Shown piece by piece: positions 33,601-45,584 of a stretch of 64,000 nucleotides of DNA (the first letter of the stretch is position 1; every line of letters begins with the position of its first letter). The notes under the pieces were generated by a model that worked only from the letters and a program-made list of their open reading frames with translations, searched no databases and had not been told where the DNA came from. Origin of the DNA: Myrica gale (taxonomy: Eukaryota > Streptophyta > Magnoliopsida > Fagales > Myricaceae); contig OZ005621.1 of assembly GCA_963930655.1 (NCBI GenBank), positions 10,589,001 through 10,653,000 of the forward strand. The letters are read 5' to 3'. Position numbers and translations under genes: made by a program.

Positions 33601-36600
33601 GATAAGCTGATTTGGTTAGGCTCTAGAGGTGGTATTTTTTCTGTTAAGTCTTTCTATGACTATATTTCTCGTGGTGGCAATTCTGAGCCTCTCCCTTGGT
33701 GTGGGGTGTGGAAGGCCAATGTCCCTTCGCGTGTGTCATTTTTTGTGTGGGAGGCTTCTCATGACCGGATTTTAACTATTGACAATCTCCGAAGAAGGGG
33801 AGTTTGTGTCACATATTGGTGTTATATGTGTAAGAGTGATGGTGAATCTGTTAATCGTCTATTATTGCATTGCCCGGTAGCTAGAGGCCTTTGGATGCAT
33901 GTCCTTGATATTTTGAATGATCATTGGATAATGCCAGAAAAGGTGGTGGATGTGCTTTCTTGTTGGGATCGGAAATTTGCGGATCCTTTTGCCAAGGCGA
34001 TTTGGAGGATGATTCCAGTGTGTATATGGTGGTGTCTTTGGAGGGAGCGGAATAGAAGATGTTTTGAGGATTATGCTCGTTCGCTAGGGAGTTTGCGGGG
34101 CGATGTGTTTCAATTTCTTTTCTTGTGGGCTACTGCTGTGTTGGGGGGCGTTTTCTAGACTATTATGATTTTATTAGCTTTTTTGTCTGTATGCTTTGAG
34201 TGATTTCAGTACATTCTTTGTACTGACTTAGTCTCTTGTTCTTTTTAATAAAATTGAGCTTACTTATAAAAACAAAATCTTGCTGGCTCAATACTTATTA
34301 ATAAAGTTTAGTATCTGCTTTGCTCTTGCTCGTGAAATGGCAATGAAAACAGAGGGAATTGAATTTTCTTTACACCTACACACTGAGGTGCGCTGTCATC
34401 TAACATATACATGCCCCGGGTTAGCTGATGACAATGTCAGAAAGAGAACAGCATAGCTTAAAATGATTGGTTATGTTGCCGAAATTAAATTCTTTTAGTC
34501 AAGAAATGGATCAGGACAGCAACAAAATCTCAATCAACTATTGGGCTTAATCAATATATGATGCGTATTATATCAAAGCTGAACCATTCTAGTCCCTGTC
34601 TGTTAACAATTCTTTCAGGCATTGCTTTGTGGGGCTATTATGCATCTGTGTTTTGAATTCTCATCACCTTCTTTACTATGATTTCATATTTCCTTTTTCC
34701 CACATCTGCAGTGCCAATTACGTCAAGGTGGGCTTACTTATTTAACTGACTCTTATTGATTTGACTTACTATTAGTTTAAGCTGAACAGTTGACCTGACT
34801 GTCAATGATAGTGATAAAACATTGAAAAGATGGTTAGACTAAGGGTTCCCTGCGTTGAATATGCTTAAAGATCTCACTGTCTGTGCCATAGAAACTGTTC
34901 TTCTCCATTGTCCGACCTGAAAATGCTTTTTATTAGGTACCAAATATTTTAGTGAATCGTGTGTTCTGTGAATGAGGCTTTTTTTTCCTCTTTCTTGTCC
35001 TATTTTCCTAGCTTGCAGGGTCCTTTGATCCGAAAAATTTCCAATAGATGGATGACTACCCCAGTTGTCGAGTACTACCATGTGCTTCCTTATGCTGGCA
35101 TAGTGTCTACCTGGCTTTCAAGGTAGTCTTTTCTACAAGTTACCGTCATAAGGTGTTATTCACTCAAAACCTATATGTAGCTTCATGAATTAGTTCCTAG
35201 TAATGTTGTATGTAGTTTTGCAATTGTTTGCTGGAGCACACTCTCCTCAACACCCCATACCATGATTCTGTAATGACAAGTTTTGGTTTTCTGTTTGTAA
35301 GTGAATGTTTGTAGAGAAAATAATATGGATAGAGGGAATCAGCTGGTTCGAGATGCTCAATCTCCAAAAGGAAACATTAAGGCTTTTATTCAATTAATGA
35401 ACCCATTATTAGATGGGCTTCTATTTATACACTGTTGGGCTTTAACTAACTAACAACGTAACCGTTATTGACTAGCCTAGCCCAATCTGTTACAAAGCAT
35501 AATTCAGTTACAATCTAACACGTTACTTATTACAAGTGTCAGCTAGCCCTTATTTCTGGCATAATCTCCTTCACTTGTCTCCAGCTGTTCTCCATTATTA
35601 CATTGAACGGCCCATAAGATCTCACCCTACGTTTCTCTACTAATTGTTCTCCAACCCTCTCTGCAAACTCCCCTTTGTTCTCTTCCACACCGAATGCTAA
35701 ATCCCAACTCTCTTCTCAAATTTCTTCTTATTTCTAAAACTTAACATTGCAGATTCAGTGCTGTTTCCTTAATAACGTTTTGTACTTTCCATTTAGATGC
35801 TTCAAACATTATGATCTTTGATGAAGAATATTTTGGATCAGATAAATACTCTGTGATACTTTATGATCAGAAAGATGCTCATTATATATTTCAAAGTGAT
35901 GAGGAACCCACAACCCCTTTTTCTTGGTGGCTTTGTAAAACCTCGAACACATGAGCCCATGTGCAATAACTGTTTATTACTTGAGCATAATTTTTTATTG
36001 TTTTCTTGCTGATGAGAACTGTTTTAGTCACATGATCATTTCTTGTATAGGACTTGTATTGCAGGTTTAGCAAACTATACGCGTAGTTTGTTCTGAGAAC
36101 CAAAAAAAGAAACTTCTATAAAAAACATCCCTGGTTTTGATTAAGATTGCCCAGGTAGAAGTTTTGTTTTTTGTTCAAACATAAGGCTGAATGGTGAGGC
36201 CTTATATTTTCTGAATCTGTGTAGTGGGATGCATGCACAAATGGACTTCTGGGTCCTTCAAACTCCAATTATGGTTCCTCTGTCATATCTTTTATAGATT
36301 TTACGCATGCGCCAGTGATTTTTGTGCTCAGTGCTTTGTGTTTTGAGGAAAGTTATGTCCTTGAAACCCTCGGTTTGATTTAAGTAGATGCAGGACCTTG
36401 TATCTGATGTGACTGGTATTTAGAATATGACTCTTCAAGTTTTCTGTAATATTAAGCTAGCTTGTTAGCAATTGTCTTTGTTGGTGTTTGTACAGCCTCT
36501 ACACCACTTTCTTGATTTACTTCTGCACTTTCTAGTTATTTGTCCCTCTGGTTTATTGCTAGTCCACCTAACAGCTGGAGAGGTTGACAGTAGTGCTTTC

Positions 36601-39600
36601 TTGTGTTCAATTCATTTATCTGTGCTCTTTCACGTTGATTTTTATGTAATGCATTTCCAAAATCTGTAGGGAAGCTCTCTCAGGTAGTTCGGAAGATTTA
36701 AGGCTGGGAGAGGGAAATTCAAATTTGAGCAGCGCTGACAGGACACTAAAACCTTGCACTCTGGAAATCCATAGAAGCCAAAACAGTTCATCATCAATGA
36801 ATTTCAATGGTGCTGACACGACGGAGAAACCTTGTACTCCAGAGATCCGTCAAAGTCAAGACAGTTCTCACATCGATGATGGACTTCTTGGAGTTCTCGG
36901 CAAAATTTCAAAGAGGTCAATCACTGAATCACTTAAGCAGAAGAATAAGAATGGATGTGGTTTAGCCGGTTCTCTCAAGGTGCCTCAGAAGATGGACTGG
37001 AATGAGACTTCTATAGTTCCCACCCAGAATGGAGAGAAAGACAAGAAGATAGCAAATACTATCCAAGTTGATGATCATGAAGAGAAGATGAGTAACAGTA
37101 TGAAAAGTAAACTAAATGTGTCACCAAGTAACATCAGCGTAAAGGTATGGTCTCTTTATTCACTAAAGTGACAACCTTTATTGCTTTTCTTTTATACAAA
37201 TCTCTAGGCTTTAACCAAATTGGTGTCGATTTTACTGTCCACAATGTTAATTTTTAACCAAATTTTATTTATTTAAATGACTTGAACATCCTCCTATCCC
37301 TAGCAGAATAATGCAGGGAGTAAGGAGTTTTTTTATGGTGAATTAGTCTTTCACTTTGTTTTAGGGGTCGAGTGGAATTTTATATCTCAGAACATGGATT
37401 GTCTTTTGATACATGAAGTCTGATTTTCGGTGTTATTATCCTTTTAAGATTTTCTTTGTAGATTCTGATTTGGAACTATTAACAAGGCATTTGTAAGTGC
37501 TTCTGTTGGCTTTGTTTGATGGCTTGGGGGGGAAGGGGTGGATTTTTTTGCCACTTAAGGGTGAGGACACAATACAGACTCCTTGAGGACAGTGGAGGTA
37601 AATTTTTTAGTAAAAACTCTAAAAAGACAAAAAAAGAATCTAGCTGGAAATAAAACTGAAGGGTAAATGGTAATATCGTCTCAAATCTTGATACATATTT
37701 TGTAGTCATGAAAACTTTTGCGTTACAAAGAGAAATCCCACTCATTGAAAGAGCTGACCCGTTGCCTGAATTGAATATTCTGGCAAGTTGTCAATTTTAC
37801 ATAGTGGTCCTAAAAAAGGGATTTCCTAGGGTACAAAAAAGATTAGTGTTCCCTTAAGCTTCAAAATTGCTGTGTTCGACTGAAATAATATCAATAGGAG
37901 GAAATTTGCGTTTAAAGTAATTTACATTCTTTTTGTATTTTGTAGTTTATATGACTTGGGAGCTTCTTTGTACTTTCTTTATCTTTTGTTTATATTAAAA
38001 AAACATTGTGTCATCTGATAACTGTTATTTGATTGGCCTAGGATGAGATGGTGGACTTGGTGAGGAAGCCTCACACTACTGAATGCAGTGGTAAACAGAA
38101 TGTTACTGGGAATAAAACCTGTGACAATATATCGCCAGTTCAAGATGTGATAGGTGCTCATGCTCTGGTTGCTTATCAATCCAACCAGTCAAATCTTGAC
38201 AAATTGCAAAATACTATAGCGTCAAAACAGAACGAATTGTCATGCTCGGCTTTGAGAGTTCTTCTTAGAAAAAGGGATGAACTGGTATTGTTTTTAATCC
38301 TCTAAGTTGTTCTATTGGTGTTTAGGATAATTCCTTCTCACCACCACGAACACACACACATATATATATATATATAATTTGCGGTTGACTGTATCTTTGG
38401 TATATGTGATATGGGTGATAATGTGATGCCCATATGCATGCGCACACATGTATATATAATTTGTGGTTGACTGGATCTTCTGTATATGTGATATGAGTGA
38501 TAATGTGATGCCCATATATGTGGGGTTTTTGGTACCAATTAGGTGACCACAACCACTGACATCTACAAAGTCGACTTTTGATAGCTTGTAGTTTGTATAT
38601 TTAATCTTCCAAAGTGCTGTAGATTGGATGTTCCGAACTATTATATTCATCAGCATTCTGGGCAGAGAGCTTTAAGCTAGACCTGTTGGATAATCTTTCA
38701 GCTTCTTCAACCCATACAGACATTTGTCATTCTTGCCATTTAGGGTCACTTGCTTGGTTTTGAGAGTAGCTTCCTTCTATTTCAAAAACCTGGGAAGATT
38801 CACATGATGACTATCTTTGTTTGTGTTAGCAGTCTCTTCAGCAGCGGAATATAGAAGATGAGATTGCCGAGTGTGATAAAAAAATCCAGAAGATTCTAAA
38901 TGGTATGATTCCCTTTCAGCATATTTTATCTAATAGTTTTTGCCATGACCCCAAAGAGCCTTAAGAACTTGTACAATGCTCAAGTCAAGCCTCCATCCTA
39001 CTCGTTGCCCAGAGCCTTGACTTTAGAAATATTGCTAAAGCGTGCCATATATGAGGAAAGGGAAGAGGGGGTCTCTTTCTGCGCCTGATGGTAGAGATTG
39101 ATCCCCTATCACCTTCCATCCTTCCTTATGGTCCTGTATTTATATAGTCATGATTGGACCTAGCTGTTCTCAATTATATGCTAAACATGTAAGAGAGAAG
39201 CTGGTTACAGCAAGCTCTAAAAGTGGAAAGTTCTGCTCTGCAACACTGCTTACTCAGTCAAAGTTTTAAGTCATATTCACTTACGGTTGCTTGTGGGAAG
39301 CACTATAGAAAATCAAGGCCTGGGATTTGGCATTGAGTCACAATACTTCCAATACCATTTGCTTCTCCCAAATGAGGAATTCAGTTGATTGGTTGAATCC
39401 TGGCTTCCAAATAGAGGTCATTCTTATGCTTGCTCGCATAAATTAGAACACTTCAGAATTAAATATGAATGGGACACATTAGTCCTCCTTTTCTGTAGAT
39501 TCGTTTGTGACCACTACTTACATTCCACGAAATCCTGGACACTTCAATGCTTTGATCATGCAAAGCCTTGGAGATAGATCCAATCCTTGCAAAAGTCAAA

Positions 39601-42512
39601 TCATAGAACTGTTAGCATTTGTCGTTTCCATTTGTGAAACTTTCTTACCTAAACAAACCCAACAACTAGGAGTAAGTAAATGCTTCTCATACAATTTAGA
39701 TGAAAAACAAAGGAACAAGTGTCAAGATTATTCTCCTAGAGAAGCCTTTGATTTCGAATGATTCTCTGTCGTTATACTTGCTTTGATCTCTTAATGAATT
39801 TGCATGTATTTGGGGTGATTAAATACCTGATGTTATCTGATTTCTAATTTTCTCCCTATAATAGTACACATACTTTGTTTGACACGTCTACTTTACATAT
39901 GTTAGACAGTTTACAGCACACCCAGATCTTTACAATAACATATAGAGGCTAATCAAAAACTGAAGACTATTTGGATTATACTTTCGGAATGTTGGGTTCA
40001 GTATGTTTTAGATTGGCAGGATATATTATCTGAGTCTGTACTATTTATGCTTAAATTTACAAAAAGCCTGTCCTTAGATGTATCAATGATTTGGCCAACA
40101 AAGCAATCAATGGAAGTACATGATGATGCATCTTTATATCCTTGTGTTTTCTGATTATGATAGGCAGTGAAGATGATTTGGCCCTAAAGATAGAATCAGT
40201 CATAGAAGGTTGTAATGGTGCATGCGTAAGAAGGATTACTGAAGAAAGGACTCATCAGCAACTTGAAGACCAACTCTCACCTCAAAACTTCAAGAGGAAA
40301 AGATTGTCTGAGGCTGTTCTCAGGATGCAAAATCCATGCCAGGCAAGTGTAATCATTAGATTTGTATGAGAGCTTTAGAATAAATTATATAGGGTCACCT
40401 TAGAAAGGTGGGTCAGGTTTTTAGCATGCATATTTGAGTGAGATTGCAGCTAATGATTGATAGAGGGTTTTCTCAAGACCAGTCAATGCCTCGGGAAGAT
40501 GAAAATGTTTTTCTAGAAGCCTACGTCACTTCTGAAATATTTAGGACTATGAACTCTTTGATGGTTAGCATTTTTTGATGGTTAGCATTTGTTTCATCAC
40601 ACTCAGCCGCCATCATTCACCATTATTGCCCGACATAATCTGTTGCAACTGGTGGAAACTACCCTCGCCCCCAAACCCCCTTACCCACGCTTGGTTCTTC
40701 AAATTTATGGGCCTTGAAACCCCTTTTTTATTTGGTTTTTGTGGAAAACAAACAACACTCTGATAAGATGATGTAAACCAATCTGTCCCAAACGCATAAG
40801 CTGTTGGGACTCAGGATGCATGCCATGTATAATACACAGTAAGAGCAAGAACTTTTACATCTTCTGCCGTTAAATGCCTATGAGCATAATTCCATGATGT
40901 ATAAATGTGGAGTCATACAAAGTGTCGTGCTGGTCCTGTTTAACAACGCTGAAGTTCCTTGACATTTAAGTTCTAAGAAAGTAGAATGAGGACGTTTCTT
41001 ACTGGAAATGAGGACGACAGAAGGATCAGAGGCTAAGCTATTCAATTTTCATTGTGTAATCACCCATGAGTGTTGGGTTTGCTATGAAATGTTAATGTTG
41101 TGGGACTGATTGGCAGTCAAACATGTGATAACAAGTCATGAACCTTTGTGTTTATAGGGGAAAAGTCACTTTATGCCCTCAAATTGTGGGGTGAATGTTA
41201 CTTTGGGAGTCCGAACTACCAAGTTCTTCACATCTAGCCCTCGAACTACTAAATTTCATTAATATGCACACATAAATAAGATCCGACCATCAAAATTGTG
41301 TCACATGTATTATAAATGGGCCATGTGGCACGGTTTTGACGGTCAAATCTGATTTGAGGGGGCACATTAATGAATGTTAGGAGTTCGATGGCTGAACATG
41401 ACTAACTTGGTAGTTTGGACCCTCAAAGTGATATTGACCTCATAGTTCAAGAGTACAAAATAAAGTTCCTCCCGATTTATTTGAACTTCAACTTGCTCAA
41501 AGAAAAAAAAAATCAGGAACTTGTGAAGTTGTTGAAAACCTTTGGTTAGAACATCAGTCAATTGGTTGTATATGCCTCGGTAGTGCATGCTAGAGGGCCT
41601 CCAGTTATGGTCATTCATGAAATTAGGATTCCTTCTCTATACGATCATTGGAAGAAAGATGGAGATACTCTTCTTTGTGTTACAAAGTCCCTTATAGAAC
41701 CTTTGTTGTCTTTGCAGGAATTGGATTGTGTGTGTTATGAGAACAATTGGATACTGCCAACTTATCGTGTATCTGCGTCAGATGGTAAGATCATATAAGT
41801 TCAGTTTGTATTCCGAATAAGACAAGTCTAAAATGCTCCATTTTGTACTATTTGTGTAGTACAGATGGCTTAGCTATTAGTGGATATGATATGATATCGG
41901 TGATTGAATAGGTGCAATTTGTATTTAATCCAATCGCTGGATTTATATTGCTCCCTAATCATCCACCTACTTCCTTGTTTTAATTGTATAATCAAAGTCA
42001 TATTATGATGTCCTTCCTCTTTTTTCTTTTTCCTTTTTCTTTCCTTCAGTGTTATTTTGTGTTACATCACCTAGAGACAAGAGTTTAAAGCTTGAGAAAT
42101 GATTTCTCCACGCTTGGTGGTTTCTCTATATTTTGTTGATATGTTCAATTTTTAGGTATTAAAGAGTGATATCTTCTTGAACTTGGGAATATCTGTAGGA
42201 GACTGGTTTACCTGCTGTAATCTTTCTCTCCTACTTTGCCATTATTTCGAGAAACTTAACCCATTATGTACCTAAAAAATCTGGAAGATGACTGTTTAAC
42301 TCTATAATGAATCTAAATTACCATGCAGGATCAAACTAATCTTCAGTCTTTTCCGTTTTGAAGATGGATTCAAAGCAGGTGTCACTGTAAAAGGGATGGA
42401 TTTCGAGTGTTCAAGTGATGGTGAAGTGCGTCCCAATCCTCGTGGAGCAAGAGAATCAGCTGCTGCGCAGATGGTGGCCAACTTACGAAGAATGGCAAGT
42501 TCGACCTCGTAG
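24601..42512 (+). CDS. Plant protein with C-terminal dsRNA-binding-like domain, 11 exons, 705 aa
   Basis: Exons: 24601-24738, 26991-27516, 29415-29565, 34712-34727, 35019-35122, 36670-37144, 38042-38284, 38833-38902, 40164-40342, 41718-41784, 42364-42512 (TAG). All phases agree and the total is divisible by three. The N-terminal half ([56 protein letters not shown]) is a conserved plant-type fold I cannot name. The middle is low-complexity and charged. The last two exons read like a ds[32 protein letters not shown], then [19 protein letters not shown] with the AA-x-x-(M/A) helix. Exon 4 is only 16 nt, and the intron after exon 9 has a GC donor. The frame is intact. The exact biological role is unknown to me; RNA binding is inferred from the last domain. 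Confidence 0.85.
24940..25138 (+). pseudogene. Orphan coding-like block in intron 1, ending at a LINE insertion
   Basis: An open frame reads [20 protein letters not shown], continues Lys/Ser/Thr-rich, and ends NSNSKN-stop. It looks like the basic C-terminal tail of a real protein, and the sequence after the LINE (25614 on) looks like a 3' UTR. It could be an alternative last exon of the dsRBD gene, since an AG at 24980 would join in phase 0 to exon 1, or a captured fragment of another gene. I do not recognise the family. Confidence 0.4.
25139..25601 (-). mobile_element. 5'-truncated LINE (L1 type), 3' end only
   Basis: A T-tract at 25139-25147 is the poly(A) tail on the minus strand. The minus frame encodes the zf-RVT tail ([35 protein letters not shown]). 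A 12-bp target duplication CAAAGAATTGAT flanks it (25127-25138, 25602-25613). It lies antisense to the host gene, in intron 1. Confidence 0.92.
25614..26990. other. Rest of intron 1 of the dsRBD gene
   Basis: No recognisable gene or repeat. The first part may be the 3' UTR of the orphan block at 24940-25138. The intron ends in TTTCCATCAG. Confidence 0.5.
27517..29414. other. Intron 2 of the dsRBD gene
   Basis: No coding similarity seen on either strand. It is AT-rich with T-tracts. The part 28501-28660 resembles MITE sequence but I could not pair its ends. Confidence 0.6.
30385..31085 (-). repeat. Inverted LINE ORF1 fragment inside the LINE
   Basis: The minus strand reads GSRAFLA, then [23 protein letters not shown], homologous to the ORF1 of the LINE at the window's right end (GGRYVAVVEYGWGRKVWVV). 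It replaces the segment that should lie between the endonuclease and the reverse transcriptase. It could be an inversion with rearrangement or a second truncated LINE inserted in the opposite direction. Confidence 0.8.
31765..32836 (+). repeat. 536-bp tandem duplication within the LINE reverse transcriptase
   Basis: Unit 1 is 31765-32300 and unit 2 is 32301-32836. The copies differ at only about four or five positions. The junction shows a 4-bp shared TTTG, suggesting slippage or unequal exchange. Both units carry the FADD catalytic region. Confidence 0.95.
34276..34711. other. Intron 3 remainder before the micro-exon
   Basis: No feature seen except the acceptor CACATCTGCAG preceding the 16-nt exon. 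Confidence 0.6.
35123..36669. other. Intron 5 of the dsRBD gene
   Basis: Contains the LTR-like fragment at 35306-35746; nothing else is recognisable. Confidence 0.6.
35306..35746 (-). mobile_element. LTR-like fragment (solo LTR candidate)
   Basis: About 440 bp bounded by TG and CA when read on the minus strand, with a TATAAATA box followed about 35 bp later by AATAAA, the usual order in plant LTRs. No target duplication or internal region is seen. It sits in an intron of the dsRBD gene. Treated as a fossil; a family cannot be assigned. Confidence 0.45.
37145..38041. other. Intron 6 of the dsRBD gene
   Basis: No recognisable feature; the short open frames have no similarity. Confidence 0.6.
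38355..38520. repeat. (TA)n plus a two-copy tandem repeat, about 90-bp unit
   Basis: The phrase GGTTGACTG, TATATGTGATATG and GTGATAATGTGATGCCCATA recur in order at 38382-38432 and 38464-38516, each preceded by a TATA-rich run. Located in intron 7. Confidence 0.85.
38903..40163. other. Intron 8 of the dsRBD gene
   Basis: No coding similarity or repeat structure found. Confidence 0.6.
41157..41473. mobile_element. MITE-like repeat, family A, copy 4 (best ends)
   Basis: The left end GGGGAAAAGTCACTTTATGC and the reverse complement of the right end, GGGAGGAACTTTATTTTG, match as imperfect inverted repeats of about 35 bp. It lies in the GC-AG intron. A TTTAT sits on both outer sides a few bases away, but the target duplication is uncertain. 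Confidence 0.75.
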
Positions 42513-43875
42513 TTTTAGGCTCTTTTAATCAAAAGGTATATAGAAGCATGTTAGCTTTAGGATACACCCATAGGTTCATTTTGGGCACCTGGTAGGATAG
42601 AAAATGTCTTCATAGGTTTCTCATGTTGCCGTGGAGAACACCGCAGAAACTTAATATGTTCATACTAAAAGAGCTCCCTGAATGCTAATATTTTTGCGGA
42701 ATGTCCATAGGTTGCACTGAATAGTGAAAAGGAGGCTTAAATACTGCCAAATTTGGTCCAAAGGAGTTCAAAGTTACAAGTTACGAAAGAATATTTGATC
42801 ATGAGTAGTTTTCTCCCCCCCCCCCCCACCCGAAAAAAAAAATGCACGCACAGAAGCAAATGAAGATTTTATTAAGTCATGAAACAACGTTACATACTTG
42901 GATTTTGCGCCCTAGCGTACGTTATTGATTTGTTACAAAACTGTTAAAGAAACAACTCTGAAAAACCTTTTAGACCTTAACTTCACCTAGAACCTTGCGT
43001 GAGTCAATGTGATGTTTCTGTCAGAATTTTTCATAGGTCGCTCAAGCGTGAGAAGACCTTGGACAGAACATAGATACTAACTCTTGACCAATGTGTGAAC
43101 CAAAATTATAACTCGATCGCCATACATTTTGATGCGAAATAATGCCAACACAAATATTCTAACAAACTTGCTAAATAGAGGGAGGTATCATTTCCTGGAG
43201 ATGGAGGGGTGATGATGGGTACCAGGTAAGTTTGGCCTTTCATTATACAGCAAGCAACCAAGCCTAGGAGTTGAATCCTGGACTAGACTCATTGAAAGAA
43301 ATGCAAAACGCCTCAGTTGCTGCGGGTAGACATGGCACGCGAGAACCACGTAGAAGGGTGCAACTGAAATACAGGGAGTGGTGGTGGAGTAGACGATGGA
43401 GATGTCGAGAGGAGGGTGCGTGGAGGAAGGAAGCAAGCAAAAGGATGCATATCCGACTACGAAAAATTAAAGGAACCTGGAGAAAGGAAGAAAAACAAAG
43501 AGAGAGAGAGATTCAAGAGGGGAGGAGAAACGTCCCAGAAAAGTTCGAGCTTACCTCTGCTGTCATTTGGTTATTGTTTTGGACCATATCTGAACATTAC
43601 AGCATGTAACCCTAATACGAGAGAAACAGTATCTGCTTGAAATATCATTCGCTATTAGTAGCCAGAGCGAATATGGGGATATTAAGCAGAAATAGCGTTG
43701 CTACGTCGTTTCTTGCAAGGATCAGGTGGTCGTATAGCTCTTGATCAAACATCTTGGATAGTTGGATTGGTTAGTGGACCCATTTTGCCATTTGTAACTT
43801 CAGTCTACCTACCTTAAGAGCAAGTCATCTATCAGTTTCTTCATAAAATTTAGGCTAACTTACTCCGCAAGTCCA
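42513..43875. other. Intergenic region 3' of the dsRBD gene
   Basis: The start should contain the 3' UTR of the dsRBD gene. A C-tract (about 42818-42829) is followed by an A-tract. The open frames at 43271-43640 are basic and of low complexity and are not convincing. An exon-like tail lies at 43720-43818. Confidence 0.55.
43720..43818 (+). other. Exon-like coding tail of unknown origin
   Basis: After an acceptor-like AAGGATCAG the frame reads GRIALDQTSWIVGLVSGPIL, then PFVTSVYLP and a stop. It looks like a membrane-spanning C-terminus of a real protein, perhaps of an organelle-targeted protein, but I cannot name it and see no upstream exon with confidence. Confidence 0.3.
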
Positions 43876-45297
43876 TAGGGTTGTGCAAAAATTCCCTGAT
43901 TTGACTCGCCGACCCGATCGGGTCGGATGTGGTCGGATTTGAATTCGAAGTCGGATAGTACATAAAAGAAAAATAGGAATTCGGGTCGGAGTCGGATATC
44001 CGGAACAAGAACCAAATATTTTCGACCCGACCCGAATTCCCCCTATAATGAAACGCGCGTTTCACTTTTAGAACCCCCACACGGTCACACCCCCTTTCTT
44101 CGCATTTCAACCCTCCCCCCTTTCATTCATGACTCTTGTTTCTCCCAACCCTCATTAGAAACCTAACCCTAACTCTCTAAGGTCTGTGCCGCCGCCACTG
44201 CCAGTCTCCCCCCTCAGCCGCCATCACTCGTCAGACTCCTTGCCGTCCTTGAATCCTTCGCAAGGTCTAACTTCTAGTGAGTTGCTTGAATCCTTCACAC
44301 GATTTCACTCTCCCAAGTGGCCAAGCCCCATTTCCCTTTGAAAAAAAACCAAAACCCTAACAGTGAGTTGTCGCCGCCGGTCTTCCCCCTCAATTGCCGC
44401 TAGTCGCTGATCTCCTTGCCCCTTACAATTACAGAGCTTGAATCCTTCGCAAATGCCTCTTTAGTCACGGTCTAAGAGCTCTCTCTCTCTCTCATATGTT
44501 ATATTCCCACGTGTAGAGTTTGCAGATTGATAGTTGAGTGTGGAGAATCGTCTTAGGTTTCTTCACTAGACACTGGGATCTACAAACGAAGTCACAACCC
44601 TCCCTCATCCTTCGCAGCCCCGTTGGTAATTTTTTTTATGTTGTTTTCTTCATTATAAAATTTATTATTAGATTATAAAATACATGTGTTAGTTATTGTT
44701 GTTAATTCTGAATTCTGATTTGAAGTTATTGTAGATATTGTGTGACATGTGTTGTTGTTGGAGTGTTGGTTTTGCCTTGCTGTTCATCGTTGCTTAGGTC
44801 AGTGTATATTTTGGTATTTTGGAAATTATTAATGAATTTAATTATATGGAGATTGGAGGTCAGAGCTTGCTAAATTGGTTTATTGGGTTCTGTTGTGTTG
44901 GAGATTGGAGATTGAGTTGCTGAATTGGTTTATTGGTTGTTGGCTTGTTGATTTGCTATATATATCTTGTTGGCTTATAAATCTTATGAATTGATTTGAT
45001 TTGACTATGTAAACTATATAGAGAAGAACTAAAAAAAATGTGTTTATAGTTGCTGAAAAATATATAGTTTGTTTATTTATTTATTTGATTTGCTATATAT
45101 AGTTGCTGAAAAATGTGTTTATAGTTGCTGATTAGGTTGCTGAAAAATGTGTTTATAGTAGCTGAAAAATATATAGTTTGTTTATTTATTTGATTTGCTA
45201 TATATAGTTGCTGGAAAATGTGTTTATAGTTACTGAAAAATATATAGTTTGTTTATTTATTTGATTTTCTATATTATGAAGTTAAATTATTTCTTTT

Positions 45298-45385
45298 AAG
45301 ACCATTTACAAATCAATACCAGTTTGACAGTGCTTTCATTGCAGATTGCTGGTTTAACGAAGCTTGCCCTTTATCAGGGGGTCTT
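45298..45385 (+). promoter_or_regulatory. P5SM-like 5S-rRNA-mimic block, hAT element 2, copy a
   Basis: An acceptor (TTCTTTTAAG) ends at 45300 and a GT follows at 45381, bounding an 80-nt candidate exon. AAGACC (45298-45303) can pair with GGTCTT (45380-45385). ACCAG pairs with CTGGT where the first hAT has ACCG with CGGT, a compensatory difference. CCCT-TTATC-AGGG keeps the small hairpin, and AACGAAGCTTG is conserved. Confidence 0.6.
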
Positions 45386-45584
45386 TAAATTATTTTGATT
45401 TTATATCTGCTGCTCTTCTCTGATCTCATTTTTCTGTTTATAACCCCGTTTAGCTTTGTGTATAGTATAAAATCACAAAAGTATTGATTTGATTTGGCTA
45501 TGTAAACTATATAGAGAAGAACTGAAAAATGTGTTTATAGTTGCTAAAAAATACATAGTTTGTTTATGCTAAATTATTTCTTTT

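Larger units (their letters stand above)
29640..34275 (+). mobile_element. L1-type LINE, 5'-truncated and rearranged, sense orientation in intron 3
   Basis: It begins inside the ORF1 C-terminus ([16 protein letters not shown]) and ends with an A-rich tail (TTATAAAAACAAAA). Order: ORF1 end, UAAUG overlap at 29781-29785, endonuclease ([29 protein letters not shown]), an inverted ORF1 fragment (30385-31085), reverse transcriptase ([19 protein letters not shown] motif in [12 protein letters not shown]), a 536-bp tandem duplication, and the zf-RVT tail ([19 protein letters not shown]). Many stops and frame changes show it is dead. I could not match target duplications at its ends. Confidence 0.92.

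Noticed and set aside
43271-43640. Basic frames of 74-112 codons
   Set aside because: Low-complexity Arg/Lys/Glu composition over a purine-rich tract, no domain, no splice context.
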